Shown in pieces: positions 34,001 through 47,177 of a DNA stretch of 64,000 nt (position 1 is the first letter of the stretch; each line of letters begins with the position of its first letter). Below the pieces are notes generated by a model, which was given only the letters and a program-made list of their open reading frames with translations, did no database searches and was not told where the DNA came from. The stretch is from Tetragonia tetragonoides (Eukaryota; Streptophyta; Magnoliopsida; Caryophyllales; Aizoaceae): assembly GCA_038025085.1 (NCBI GenBank), contig CM076147.1, positions 37,796,766-37,860,765 on the forward strand, read 5' to 3'. The translations under genes were made by a program, and so were the position numbers.

Positions 34001-36410
34001 GGGATGGAGGACTCTTTGTTATAGTGGTGGAGCTGAAAATGATGGAGTAAGATAACATCTGACATTATTCCTTTGTGGATTTTGCCTGGCCTATGCAGTC
34101 ATTCATGGATCTACAGTTTCCAAATGGGCAGCTCACGTATGTAGCAGGGGAGGGGCTAAGCACCAGTGCCTTTCTTCCTATTTGTGGAGGACTGCTTCAA
34201 GCTCAGGGTCAATATCCTGGGGAAATGAAATTTAGCTTCTCTTGTAAGGTTGGTTGAGGACTTTTCAGCATTAAAAGTGCTACCAAGTTGGTTGAAACTA
34301 TATCATCTAGTGCCCCTCTAAAAAGCAAAAACAAATAATCTAGTGTTTTTTTTTTTTACATATGAACCATCTCTCTAAAGTCTAAATGTTCAGTCCCTGA
34401 AGCTGGGCTGTGATGGTTCATTTTGTTTCCATTTGCAGAATAAATGGGGAACACGAATTACCCCTATGGTGCAGTGGCCTGATAAATCAGTTGCACTTGG
34501 TTTTGAACAAGATTTGGCTTGGAAGCGTTCGGGTCTTTTGGTAAGGCCAACCGTCCAGTTTAGGTAAGAAGTGCATTTCTTTTGTTTTTTATTTTTCTTT
34601 TTTTATGGAAGGAATCTTTGAATCTTCCTTTTTCCCTTATTTTACTTCATATTTGGATCCAGTAGAACTTGTTGCCCAGCAGCCTAACTTATTACTAATA
34701 CCTGGCCTATAGTTTCCCTGTTGTACTCCTTCTATCTCAAAATCATAGCCTCGATGCCTGAAAAAAGGCAATCAATTCGACTATATTCACCAGTTGTAGT
34801 GAGAGAATAACTGGTTGAATGCATTTATGCATATTAGTATGGCGTTTTTATGGCATTGATCTGCCAGAAGCATCACAGTAATCGTGTTGGCTTGTGTCAT
34901 GTCGAAATTATTTTGTTTTTAAGGAAAATTTCTATTCAAATCAGTGAGGCCAGCCAATTTATTAATGTTGGATTAAGAATTTGTTATTTTTCTATCTCCC
35001 TAGGTATCTTTTGGCCTTGGGAATATATTTTTTTGACGCCAGTAGAATTTTGGGGCATTACTTTCTAATAATTAGAATACTAGCTGTTTTATTTATTTTA
35101 GGGTATAGGATTAATTTGTCATCATCACAAGTAGCTTATAGATAATAATACCAGTTTGATGTTACTTTCAGTGTCTAAAATTGTATGGAATTGAATTTTC
35201 TTGCACATTAGGGTATGTTTGTAATCATGGCAACTAGCTTATAGATAATAATGCCACTTTGATGCTACTTCCAGTATTTGGAATTACATTGAATTGACAT
35301 TTCAGACCATTTAATTGTGTCAGCTTTGGGTCAAAGTGACGTGTAATTTTGCATTCTGTCATTTAATCCAAAACCTTTTGTAAGGCTTGTCTTATTTGCA
35401 TATTATCTTGATTGTTTCTTTGCTTTCTGACAGCCTATGCCCCACATTTGGTGGGAGTGATCCTGGAGTACGAGCAGAACTGATTCATTCTGTCAAGGAG
35501 CGGCTGAGTTTGATATATGGATGTTCATACTCAACATATCCTACAGCATTTGCATCAGTAGCTGTAAGTTACTGAATTCCCTTTTCTTCATTGTACTTTC
35601 TTTCCCTCTATTTACTGCTTAAATGTGTTCTTCATGATTTTGGAAGTTTTTGACATTGAGGATAAGGGTTTCACTTGTTACGAGTATTATTGCTAGTCAC
35701 AGGAAGGTGATGAATCACAAAACTATACATGTCACATGTGTATGCTTATTTTTTTTTCCTCATAATAGCTTTGATTTGTGATGAGAGTCATAATTGGACT
35801 TCTATGTAGCTGGTTTCGCAACTATCCCAACTCACAACTCAGGTCAATCGTGCTTATGTTGAGCTCTTGGAATCATTTTGCCCTTTATTCACTGAACTCT
35901 CTCTACACTTCATTTACTTTACTTATATATAGGAAAATGCTTCAGTGTGCTACATGTTCATTGATGTCCATGTTCACAATAGTGTCAAGATGTCGTCCTT
36001 GACTCCTTGTATACGTGTTTCATTCCAGCTGTGTATTTTCTTGTATTTCTACATAAAATTTTAACAAGTATGAAATACTATTAACCAAGAGCACAAAACC
36101 AATGAATAGTATTAATTTAGGAGGAAGTGATAAAGTCTATAAATTATATTCATAAGTGAAAATAAGTTAGGCCTGATGGAGACAGCATTGTGTAGGTTAA
36201 AATGTGGCTTCTACTGTTATCTTCCTAGCATACTACCCAGAAATTATCGTTCAATTCTGAGTTCTGACTCGTTTGTTATCTCAGCTCGGCAGGTCTAAGT
36301 GGAATGGGAATGTGGGAAGCACAGGGGTTGTAGTGAGAGCTGAAACTCCATTGTGCAATGTTGGCAGTCCATCTTTCTCTGTGCAGTTGAACAGTGGCAT
36401 CGACTTTTAA
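31010..36410 (+). CDS. Conserved plant protein, At2g44640-like
   Basis: Seven exons, 31010-31600, 32539-32778, 33015-33104, 34099-34248, 34439-34563, 35434-35563 and 36285-36410, all with GT-AG borders, join in phase into 483 residues ending NSGIDF. From memory it matches the plant family of Arabidopsis At2g44640, an envelope-associated protein of unknown function annotated as distantly similar to TGD4/PDE320, a chloroplast outer-envelope lipid-transfer protein. This relation could not be searched here. The N-terminus is amphipathic (SIEAWEEVQRHSHDLADKLA) and there is no obvious signal peptide. Exons 2-7 are rich in short alternating hydrophobic strands (LFLVQLGPLLFIRDTTLLLP, HLLWYGYDRK, SALGFEQDLAW-type), compatible with a beta-rich, possibly membrane-barrel, C-terminal half. 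No defect is seen. Confidence 0.85.
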
Positions 36411-37128
36411 ACCATTTCCTTGCCAATTTACTGTACCACCTTAACTGTATATAGTCTCACACTTGTATACATACACTTACATGTGAATATTGGCCGTTTC
36501 AATCAATTATGTTACCTTGTATCATATTAGGATTTAGGATCCATTCTGTTCATCTGGATTCTGAAATTTTGTTACTTCTTCAAGAATACAGTCTCTCTCT
36601 CTCTCAGCTGATGTAGATCTGTTCTTCCCCTCAAACTGCCAGAGGCCTAGAGTAGTCAGTTTTTCCTTGATTCGTTTGTTATTATTAATATTTTTGATAA
36701 TTCAGGTCATTATTTCATTCTGACAATAATTACCATGTGAATTGCATCATATGGCGAATCTACCACCATTGGTGCACGAGGGTACATCATAACATCTGAA
36801 CTAAACTAATTAAGTTGTGCTTGACTTAACTGAACTGAATTAAAAACTCAAATTATCTTGATCCTCGTAATTAGATTTACAGGTCCGGGTTAGGGACAAC
36901 ATACATGACTCAAACAAACAAGTTAAGTCCCCGAACTAGAACAGCTCTCCACATTCTCTTCTGAAGCTCATGCAGTATGACTACCCCTTTGAATTTCATT
37001 TTCCATCCTAAGCTGGAATATGTACATCTAGTGTAAAATTTCAAATAATGATTGATCTTTTATTTCTAACCTGTTATGCTAGGCTTTAACGTCAAGATCA
37101 GTAAGCAATGTATTCGGAGTGAGTTTTC
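36411..37128. other. Convergent 3' spacer
   Basis: Short region between the ends of the 31010 gene (+) and the first receptor kinase (-), holding both 3' UTRs. A CTCTCTCTCTCTC run lies near 36592-36605 and an AACTGAACTGAATTAAAA phrase near 36828. Nothing else is seen. Confidence 0.45.
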
Positions 37129-40100
37129 TCAGGCATCACGCTTGCTTTGCATAGAAATAGTAGAATCGATCCATGGACCTTCCATTGATATACTCCCCTG
37201 CCCTTGGCTAGACATTGAGCTCCTTGAGACATAAGTTTGACTATCTTGTGATGATCTCTCAAACGCTTTAAACCGTAAATCTTCGCCCTTGCCACTCCAC
37301 TTAACGATTGGGGCTTGGATTGGAAGTTTGCCGTCAATCATGCTCACTACTGAGGACATTGCAGGTCTAAGAGTGGGAGATGGGTTGGTACACAGCAGCG
37401 CCAAGTTCAATAACCTCAATGCCTCTTCTTCGGAGTAATTTGAGCCTAGACCTGGATCCACAAGCTCTAGAAGGTTTCCTTGCTCTTGTAGGACGTAGGC
37501 CTTCACAAACCCAAATAGAAAACAAGTTACTTCTATAGTCTTTTCAAGAATATGAACACATTCTCTTAATAGAAAGTTTGACAGTATTTGGTTGATTATC
37601 AGATAATGGAAGTTTACTAGGAAATTTAAGGGAAAACATACATATAAATGGAAAACCTCAGATAAAGGGAACATTCAAATATAAACAAATGCAGTATAGC
37701 AGTAGATTACCCAGTCAAGCAGATAAACAAACTCTTCCTTTGGCCGATAGTTTGTGTTGCTTTTTCCACTCACAATCTCAAGTACGACAACTCCGAAGCT
37801 GTAAACATCTGCTTTGTCTGTGAGGTAACCCCTCATCGCATATTCAGGAGCCATATATCCACTGAAATTTCATACAGAAATAAACACTTAACTCAGATAC
37901 TACTCATTGAGAATGGTCTGCAGTCCACAGATGACAGATAACATGGTTCTTAATATCAGATCTGTAATGATTAATACCTCTCAAAAAATAAATAAATGGT
38001 CATTTAGTCATGAGGGTCATCTATAAGTTAAATATCTTTGTTGAAATGCAGAAAATGTGTACGAGCATACAGGAGGGAAAAAGGCACAGATTAAACTCAC
38101 ATTGTTCCAGCTATTCTTGTGCTGATATGAGTATTTTCTTCTTCATCAAGCTTTGCCAAACCAAAATCTGATATTTTGGCATTCAAATCCTTATCAAGCA
38201 GCACATTAGTTGCCTTGATGTCCCTGTGGACAATTTTCAGCCTCGATTCCTCGTGAAGATATGCTAATCCTCTTGCGATTCCCAAACATATTTTCTTTCT
38301 TGTACGCCAGTCCAGGTTCAACTTTTGATCTTCCTTACCTAAGCATTCGCATGTAGACAATAGAAAGAGTTAGAGAAGAAGACGGTAATTAGATCTCCAA
38401 AGAAGATTATAGAAGATGTTAAGTGGAAACTTGCCAAAGAGTGCACGGGCGAGGGAGTTATTTTCCATGTATTCATATACAAGCAGAAGCTCTTTCCCTT
38501 CAATGCAGCATCCATGAAGCTTTACAAGATTTGGGTGTTGTAAAGCAGATATCATGCCTATCTCATTCAAAAACTCACGATTCCCTTGCTTGGATTTGGA
38601 AGAGAGCTGTTTGACAGCAATAACCTTACCATCTGGCAGTACACCCTAAAATCACCATCATGTAAAATGAGCCTTAATACTGGCGCAAACGAGAGACATC
38701 ATAAAGAAGTGCCTTGTCTTTTCTCAATAAGTTCTTCTATTCTTTTTTCTTTTTTTTTTTTCTTGTAGCAATTTCACTCTAATGTGTAGTAAACAGAGTA
38801 AGAAGAGTTACAGGAGCCATATGTACCTTATAAACTGGCCCAAAACCTCCTTCACCTATTTTATTTCTGACACTAAAGTCATCTGTGGAAGTTTTAATCT
38901 GCCTCAAGGTGTAATAACCTGTCTTTAAGCCTTGAAATTCTGCAAAATCCAAAATGAAAATATTCGTGAGAATAATTCTTTCATCAAAACAACCCTTAAG
39001 TCTAAGGCTATTGCAGTATTGCACTATTCAAACGAAAGGAAAAATCAACCGGAAAAAGATAAAAAAGATCGATCCATCCAATACCTAAAGGCCTTGTTTA
39101 TTTGCTCATGAAATTAGAGAAACAACAAATGGATTATGCAGAAGTCGAGATCCTAACATATAATCAAGTATAACATCCACTATAGGACAAAATTTAGCAC
39201 ATAATTACCTTCACTTTCACGGTCATGTCCACCTAAGTAACCTGTCATCCTGAGAACTATTAGGAATGATACAAGAATGGCACATGAAGCGAGCACGATC
39301 CCAGCAATGGCTCCAGCAGACAATCCCCTGTCAGTTTTAAAGTCTGCAAACATAAGAAAAGAGTTCATTAAGCAACATATATAAGGGAGAAAAGAAAAAT
39401 GAAACAGAGTTTGAACAAAAAGGTTGACTAACTTGCTTTCACCGTAATTCCAGATATAAGAGGTCCATATGCGTTTCTATTAGGAATGGCCGTGGTTCCT
39501 TTTCCTGGCCAGTATAAGTAGATCTCAAGTGTGCTGCCATTAACATAAACATTTTTGAACTCCTTAACGATCACCTTGCCAGCACCTCCTGCTTCTTTTG
39601 CAATATTGAAGTCCTTCAGCACTACATTCCCCTATTTAACAAAAAAACCCAAAGAAAAAGTGGACAAAAAATTTACATATTAGCACTACAAGAAGTTACA
39701 TTTGTTCTATAATATTAATGTAGGGGCTGAATCACCCAGCCTCTGAGATAAAATCGGCTGTAAAAGGATTTCCAATTCACCTGAATTGCCACATCGAAGA
39801 TGCGCCTGCCAACGCTGTCGAAATCTTGGTCATCAGAAAACATTATCTCAGCAAAGTGCAGCTTCACATTGTAGCTGCCTTGTAGCAGGCAAAGGCCATA
39901 GTACTTGAGTGATAAAGGTGCTAGACGAGCTGTTTGGTAAATGCCGGTCACATTGAGATTGGAGGTGTCCAGTGCCAAAAAGTTGGCATTGTCGTTGTAA
40001 AGAAAAGCTCCTGTACTACTGTAAGCCCACTTTTGTCCAGATGCATAGAAAGTTGAAGGCCCTCCTGGAGTAGTATCCGCTTCATACTCCTGCCCTTGAA

Positions 40101-43100
40101 AGTTCATATCATTTCCACCACAATTGATATACAAAGAATGATCTGCAAACAGATGATGAGAACGTTAAAAGTGGTACTATTCTAGCTACAGGAACAATCA
40201 TGTCAATACGTACATTGGGGCTTGGAGCAAGGAAGGTCTTTCATCAAGCACCAGCTCTCACTGCAACATAAAATTATGTTTCAGTCACAAATAATATTTC
40301 AAAGCAGTAGAATTATTTGAAACAGGAGCTTACGAATTGCTTTTTCCGGTAGAAAAACTAGCGACCAGGTTCCTGTGCATGAGCAAACAAAAACAAATCA
40401 ACTTTGGGGCTCTGTTGAACAAAAATTTAACTCAAAGAACCATTGCTTTGCAAACAATCTTACACATTTGACTGCTGGCAACTAGCTGGGGGTGAGCCAG
40501 TAAAATTGTTATAGGATACATCACTGTAAGGAAAAAGATAGAAGCATTAGTATTTTCTTTTTAACTGCACTAACTTATTGGTCAGAGAACAAGGAAGAAG
40601 AAAATAACTGACAATTTCTGCTTGCTGTTTAATATCCAACTTGGTAATGGTCCAGAAAGCGAGTTGTTTGTTAGAAACCTACATACACAACACTGTCAGT
40701 GCCCACTAAGACACATAAATTCATCAAGATAAGTGAAAACAATCCTTCAACAAACAAATTAGACTGCTTATTCAAACAAATTATGTTACGTTTTGACTTA
40801 CAGAAATTCAAGAGGTTGCAAGGTTTGCATTGAATCTGGAATTTGACCACTCAACTGATTGTAGCTCAGGTCTCTGTAATAATGACATTTGATAGACTTT
40901 AGCAATAATTCATTTGCTACATTTTCTTGAGCATGAGATGACCATGTCTGTCATATTTATAGCATGTATAATTTGCATTAACATCAATAAAATGTCAACT
41001 ATGGATATGTAGCAGACAAATTACGACTTACAAGAGCTTCAACTTTGTTAAATTTTGAATAAAATCAGGGATGCCACCAGTAATGAAGCAATTCCTCAGT
41101 ACCCTGAATGCATATAACGATATAAATCAGTAATAAGCCAAAAGAACTATGTCGGGATTTATGTTGGTCTGTCATATAAATAATAGGAGTAACTCACAGA
41201 TACTGTAAATTTACCATTCCCGTCACGTTTGGGAATGTCATACTTGTCGTATTGAGATCTGATATTCTCCTGGAACAAAAGTGAATCTTATCAGAATTTG
41301 TCTCAATGCTAATGACCATTTTCAGTCTGAAAATATTAGAAAGCCACAGGATAAAAGACCAAGATTAGCAGAAAGTGATCTGAATATCTCATACTCACAG
41401 AATTGTCAAGTTTGTCAAAAGAGACAAGCTAGATGGAATAGGTCCCTCCATAGATGTGCCTTGCATATCCCTGCAAGATAAAATTAACAGCTCAAATGAA
41501 ATCCAACTATCAGAATCCTGCATCTTACTTTTTTTTTTTTATGCTGTCAAATCAAGACTGATGTACTCACAATGTGTTAAGGTTTGTCAAGTTGCCAATG
41601 AAATCAGGTATCTTCCCTGATATGCCATTTCCATTGACCCTTCTGGATGTAGTACACAAATTTTAGCCAACAGAAACTAAGACTGATTGTTAGCAAAAAA
41701 AAGAAACTAAGACTGATTAAAATTCCAAAAAGCAAGGTGACACACACAGTTCTGTGAGGTTCTTTAGATTGGCAAGTGTTTCAGGTAATGATCCGGTAAA
41801 GTTGTTTCCAGCAAGCACCCTGCAGGAATAAGCGTGCGATATATATACTTCGAAGAGTCACAATTCGCAAAGAAGATAGAGAAAGAAAACCAGGAAGAAA
41901 AGAAAAAAAAAAAAAAAGGACCTAAAATTATGAACTGTATTCATCGCATAATTGTAGCTGCATCATCTTAGGCTTATAGCAACTAGGAATACCAAATTTC
42001 TAAAATCTGCATGAAAATGAACTCACATTCTTCTCAAGTTTTTCAGATTTCCAAGACTTCTTGGTAAAGGTCCTCCAAGTTGGTTATCTTCCAAGATTCT
42101 GGAAAGGCGTTTCAAAACAACAATAAGGTTCAAATACTATTATCACTAGACACATAAGGAACAATCCATTGTGAAGACATACAAATCCTGGAGGGTAGTG
42201 ATTTGTCCTATTTCATCTGGAATCGGACCAGTGATTCGATTTCCCAAAAGTGACCTGCAATGCATAAGCAGTTCAAATGTAAGTTATAACCATGTGAAAC
42301 AACCACTTGATACCTGCTTGACAATTACACTTACACAGTGACAAGCGGGATCCTTGAAAGACTTTTAGGGATAGTTCCACCAACATCGTTCCGGGAGAGA
42401 TCACTGCATTTAGAAGATTGGTGATGTTAAGATCTTCAATTTCAATGCCAGTCAATATAATTAGGAGCAGTCAAAGTATGATGAATAGCTAACTTCTACT
42501 AAGCATGGAAACCCAAGGCTTACATTTCTTGTAGATGTGTAAGGTTTCCAAATTCTTGTGGCAAATCTCCAGTAAGATTAAGACCCTTCAGCTGACTGTA
42601 ACACTCAAAAGAAAAAAGAAAAAGAAAAAGAAAAAGAAAAAAGAAATCAAGTAACCGAATGAGTTAGCCAAGGAGCTTAGAAGAAACAATATTGACCACC
42701 CAATAATTGTTAGAAAAGCAATATGTTGAAAAGCTAGAGCTATTATGGCTTCACTAATCATTCATCAATTGAGAAGTATAACTATCCATTCATTAATGGA
42801 GAAGTGGGACAGGCATATTACTTAGCACTTGAAACCTATTATTACGCAACGCACTATATATGCTGATAGAAATGATTCAAGTAGTACATTTGGAAAGTAT
42901 TTTGAAAGCACCAGCAGCTCGTAAGTAGTCGTAACAAATTGAAGCAAATGTGATTGAAATAATCATAATTCTACCCTCATGAAGCTTAATTTTGATTACT
43001 TATAATTTCTTCCATGTTAATACAAGAATGGGATCATAGTCCTTTTTTGTCATAAGCTACTCATATTGCCATCATCCTCTAAGTAAGACTCTGAGCATAA

Positions 43101-46100
43101 TATTCAATTCTCCATTGCCACTCTGATTAATCCAATACCTTCTAATGATCCACAAAAGTTAAGACTGAGAGAAATATTTACAACATGTACAGTTAAAGAT
43201 GAATGATAGAAAATTAGTAAAGAGCTACAGGAAATGTAGCCTGGTGCCGGGGGGGAAGGTTGAAGAACTTACATATTTGTGATATGGCAAACGGTGCCTT
43301 GGTTAAATGAACAGTTACAGGTGACATTGGTCAGAATATTGTTAGCAATGAAGCGATTGAAACTTCGATCGCTATCCTTGCAAGATGTTTGGCTGACATT
43401 CTTCCAGTACGAGTTCTTCAATTTGTCGGAGGTTATTTGCAGAGATTTCACTGCAGGTCACAAATAAGTCTGTCAAGCAACATTATAATATATAGAAACT
43501 TGGAAAGAGGATAGGGACATCTGATGTTTGTAACATAAACTACTAAAAATCTATCAGGAACCAGTGAAGGATGGAACAATATATATGCAGGATTATCCAT
43601 ATAACTTCACAAGTACTGATTGACTAGTAGTGATCCATGTCCGAATGCAATAAAACCAATATTCCCTCAGTATAATAAATCTGAGTTTATATTTTTATTG
43701 ATTCACTTCATTTATTTAATTTTCCTTTTGGGGGGAACTTAGATGATGTAGGAGAAAAACAAAGTTTATACTTTTAAGAAAATAGAAGGCAATTAAAAAA
43801 AAGAAATGTTTTAATGTTGAGAACAGAGAAACTAGCAAGTCTTCAATAGATAATTCTTGATGTGTGGTGTGGTTGTGGTCCCAAGATTATGAAGTACCAT
43901 CAATCTACAAAAAACTCCAACAACCAAACCGTATTGTTGCTTAAATACTAGTACGAGTATATTAAATGAAGAAATCATTCAAATCATACTCATATTAAAT
44001 CATTGAAGCATATTCAAATGAAGAATCATTGTCAGGAGCTAGAATAATATTAATTAAGATTTAAGCTTCAAAATAATAGCCTCTCTTTCTTGTCTGCTAA
44101 TAGTCCAGCAATTGCATTGACAATTCAACATGGTCAAATTAAACATACTACTACAACAGTGCATGGCTAGTTGTTTTCATTGCACACGTTTTCTGACCTG
44201 TAATAATGTCAGGATATCATATAGACATATAAATTTATTTTTTTGGGTCTGTCATATAGACATATATATTTATATGCCCAGAGTTCTTACACTTTTTGGG
44301 CTAAATCGACTTGGTCAAACTATTCAGAAGTAAACTTCATTTCATTTTAAAATTTAACTAATCACCAACAAGAAATAATTGCAAACATTAAATTTGATTG
44401 ATTTTTCTTTTCTTCAGAGTAGAGGTACAAAGGGCGATAGTAATTGCACCTCACCCTTGTGGTTGGAGGATGACACTCCCAACCCCGGAAAGGACCTCAA
44501 GAAGATATCCTTTTCCCTTTCCGATAAGTTTCCTTATGAAAATTAATAGAGATAATCCAAGAGATCATGAATCCTATAGCCACGCCTAAGGAGAAAGAAA
44601 ATTCCATTTCTTGGAAATAGAGGAGAGAGAATCTGAAAAATAGAGGAAAGAGATAGATACAAAGGGGATATGAGTTGTCAACCCAGTAGGTGGATGTATC
44701 ATTCTCCTACTTTAAATGACACTTTTTGGAAATAGAGGAAAGAGAAAATGATAATGGAGGAGAGAGATAGACACAAAAAAGATGTGGGTTGCTAACCCAG
44801 TGGGTCAACCTATCATTCTCCTTATACTATATAGGGCTGTATTTATTAGTGGCCCATACTACATAAAAATGCTCCACAAATAGTCAACACACTCACATGA
44901 ATTTCATATTCATAAGAAGTAAGAACAAAACTAAGACATACCCAATATCATGAGCTGTCTATCTGTCTAAAAAATTACCAAAAAAAGGTAAGCAATTAAC
45001 ACAGTCTTTGATTTTATGCTGCCTATTATAAGTGAAGAAATCTTAATTGATCACTATTCAATAAGCATTGCGGGGACAAACTGACAATTATTGAGCTTAA
45101 TAGTACTCTATATTATCAGTGGTAAGCCTAATTCTTTGATGTGAAAACAAACAAATTAAAGAGATGACATTTTCAAGGAGTATAGAATAAGTTGCAACAA
45201 AACTATCACTAGTAGAGTTATTTTATCTAATGTCATGTCCCCGTCAAACAAAAAAAAAAGGAAAATAAAAATCTAATGTTATGTCAAAATCACCTTCTAA
45301 ATGCCAAGTTTATTCATCCTTATTCATATGATTTTTTTTTTTTTTTGGGTGCGAGTATTATTCATGTGATTTTAATCTACTATATGTATAAGTATAACAT
45401 ATATACACATGTGGTGATGTGGAATTTTTAGTAAACTGAGCCGTTTAACTTAAACTAATTATAAAGAAATCATACAAAATCTTAAGAACTGCATATGGAC
45501 ATTTGGGTCATTCTCATAATCTCATTCTTATCGAGTTATAAGGAGACTATAATTCACATATTACTAATCCTCTTTGAGTTCTTAGTATATTGGAATTGGA
45601 CTAGTGAACCACATACTAGTGAACTAGCTAGAACCTTAAAATAAAAAAATATATACAAAAAATTAAAAAAAATACAAGAAGGAAAAATTAATCACCATCT
45701 TGCAACTTGCAAAAACCTCATGTATGGTGGTCCAACTGTTAAGTTTATACCAATGAATAAATTATAGATGCTATAATAATAATGATAAATTTGCAAAGGG
45801 GAATAAAAAAATACAACGTGTATGATTAGTTTTTTTTTTATACGAAAAATCCGCAACCACTACTCATTTGAGTATGCACGGATAGACTCCAAGTGTATGA
45901 TTAGTTTTGTTTCAATACAATTACACTGATCAGTAACGACAAGAGAGTCTACTGTCTAGTCTACCGACGAAAGAGGAATAAATACGTATATTTATTTTGT
46001 CAAACAAAATTATGACAGAAAAACAAATAATTCATCTACAGGTTCAAAACTATCACATCATAATAATGATAAGTACTAGAATACTCCATTATATTCCCCA

Positions 46101-46394
46101 CAATTAAGGTAATAATTATATGATGTACAGTTAAACTTGATTACTAATGATTTATTTTCACTTAATCAACTATGCCTGAAAAGTGAATTTCACTTTGAGA
46201 AACTTTAACAGCATAATGAAACAAATTTCAGTAGAAGTAACAATTTCGTAAAGAAGATCGAAACAGTTAATTAAAAAGAAATTACCTTCATTTTCAGGGA
46301 TGAGTTGAGCGTTAGATCCCAAATCTGAGAAGCAATTGCTTAGAAGAAATGCAAATATGAGGAGAGAGAAATGCTTGTAGAACAACAACGCCAT
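37129..46394 (-). CDS. LRR-malectin receptor kinase (LRR-VIII-2), copy 1
   Basis: 24 exons on the minus strand encode 998 residues, all junctions in phase. Exon 1 (46286-46394) gives the signal peptide, exon 2 (43273-43450) the LRR cap. Exons 3-12 (42595 down to 40802) are one leucine-rich repeat each: 72 bp apart from a 69-bp exon 4. Exons 13-16 finish the LRR and the Cys-rich linker, exons 17-18 (39781-40142, 39433-39631) the malectin domain (~406-590), exon 19 (39209-39343) the transmembrane helix. Exons 20-24 hold the kinase and tail: glycine loop [11 protein letters not shown], lysine [19 protein letters not shown] and APEYAMR all present, so catalysis is expected (an RD kinase). The family includes Arabidopsis At1g53430, At3g14840 (LIK1) and At1g07650, plasma-membrane receptors linked to defence and wall signalling. 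The intron after exon 21 uses a GC donor. No lesion is found. Confidence 0.93.
44611..44825. repeat. Two-copy tandem repeat, ~115-bp period
   Basis: TTGGAAATAGAGGA recurs at 44611 and 44726, followed in both copies by GAGAGATAGA.ACAAA, TTG..AACCCAGT.GGT and TATCATTCTCCT. The copies have diverged by scattered substitutions and a small indel. Confidence 0.7.
45833..45892 (-). mobile_element. Short 5'-truncated retroposon tail
   Basis: About 60 bp, which on the minus strand ends in a poly(A) run, is flanked by a 15-bp direct repeat GTGTATGATTAGTTT at 45818-45832 and 45893-45907. The long duplication plus A tail suggests a truncated SINE or LINE copy. The body is too short to name a family. Confidence 0.5.
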
Positions 46395-46421
46395 TGTTGT
46401 TGTTGTTGTTGTTGTTGTTCA
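46394..46421. repeat. (GTT)n microsatellite at the start codon
   Basis: About nine TTG units overlap the copy 1 ATG and extend into its leader (on the coding strand, a CAA repeat immediately before ATG). GAGA-rich runs at 46508-46525 and 46560-46578 lie further upstream. Confidence 0.8.
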
Positions 46422-46879
46422 AGGTAATTCCTTTATACTGTAGTTAAACTACTCTACTTTAACATTCTTTGAAAGTACCATTCAATTCAAGGATACCCAG
46501 ATGGCAGAGAGAGAGAGAGAGAGAGTGGAAATTGATAAGGGGGGATGGTTTAAGTGACAGAGAGAGAGAGAAAGAGAGCAGTTCTTTCTTTTGAATCAGC
46601 AAAGAGGAAAGGGAGACTGGGGACGTTGACGAATCAAATTCAACTGGGGCAAATTGATTAGTATTATTTGATAAGAGACGTAGAAATCTTAAATAAACAC
46701 TAATAATCTTAAATTCCATAAAAAGGGAACATGGCGGCTGTCGTAATATGGGCTCCACACTTCATCAATTGACAAATATTGCTGCACGCCACACAAAAAA
46801 AAAAAGGACAAATATTGCTTGTAACAATACAAATTTGACCAAATTTAGGACCAACTTATGTTGTTTACTGTTTAGTACG
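46422..46879 (-). promoter_or_regulatory. Promoter side of receptor copy 1
   Basis: Upstream DNA of copy 1 with CT-rich leader tracts (GAGAGAGA on +) and an A-rich stretch near 46795. A motif, GACAAATATTGCT, occurs twice, near 46770 and 46808. No gene is seen. Confidence 0.4.
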
Positions 46880-46891
46880 TCGTGTTTAATC

Positions 46892-47177
46892 CAATTTTTT
46901 TTCTCGTCAAAAAAGAGGGTGCAAGTGAATGGCGACCGAGTCACTCCCTGCTACATCATGTTTGGACTCTCGTGTTCAATAGCGAACATATCAGACTAGT
47001 TGAACAACCAGCGCTAGCACTGGCCCCGTCAACGTAGCACCAACAAGGGACTAGTATAGTTCCTACAAGCCAGCAGACACAAGGCATGGGGGGAATGGGG
47101 ATTTTCGAACCCATGACCCTGCCTTACCAAACCACTTGGGAGTAAGCTTGGACCACTAGACCACCACCCTTGTTGAT
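46892..47177 (-). mobile_element. tRNA-derived SINE, ~286 bp
   Basis: Minus strand: the head GGTGGTGGTCTAGTGGTCC carries a box A-like motif, a box B-like GGGTTCGAAAATCC follows about 60 bases later, and the tail ends ...GACGAGAAAAAAAATTGG. A perfect 12-bp duplication TCGTGTTTAATC flanks it at 46880-46891 and 47178-47189. It is longer than, and a different family from, the SINE at 12669-12859. The perfect duplication suggests a fairly young insertion. Confidence 0.85.

Larger units (their letters stand above)
43451..46285 (-). other. Intron 1 of receptor copy 1
   Basis: 2,835-bp AT-rich intron separating signal peptide and LRR cap exons. It includes an imperfect ~115-bp tandem duplication at 44611-44825 and a short poly(A)-tailed insertion at about 45833-45892. 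The same intron is only 125 bp in copy 2 and at least 445 bp in copy 3. Confidence 0.85.

Noticed and set aside
37129..40142. Separate small kinase and malectin genes
   Set aside because: They are exons of single receptor genes: junctions are in phase and the exon order repeats three times.
47081..47170. tRNA-like head at the second SINE
   Set aside because: Box motifs only; acceptor arm pairing is absent and the unit is flanked by a 12-bp target duplication.
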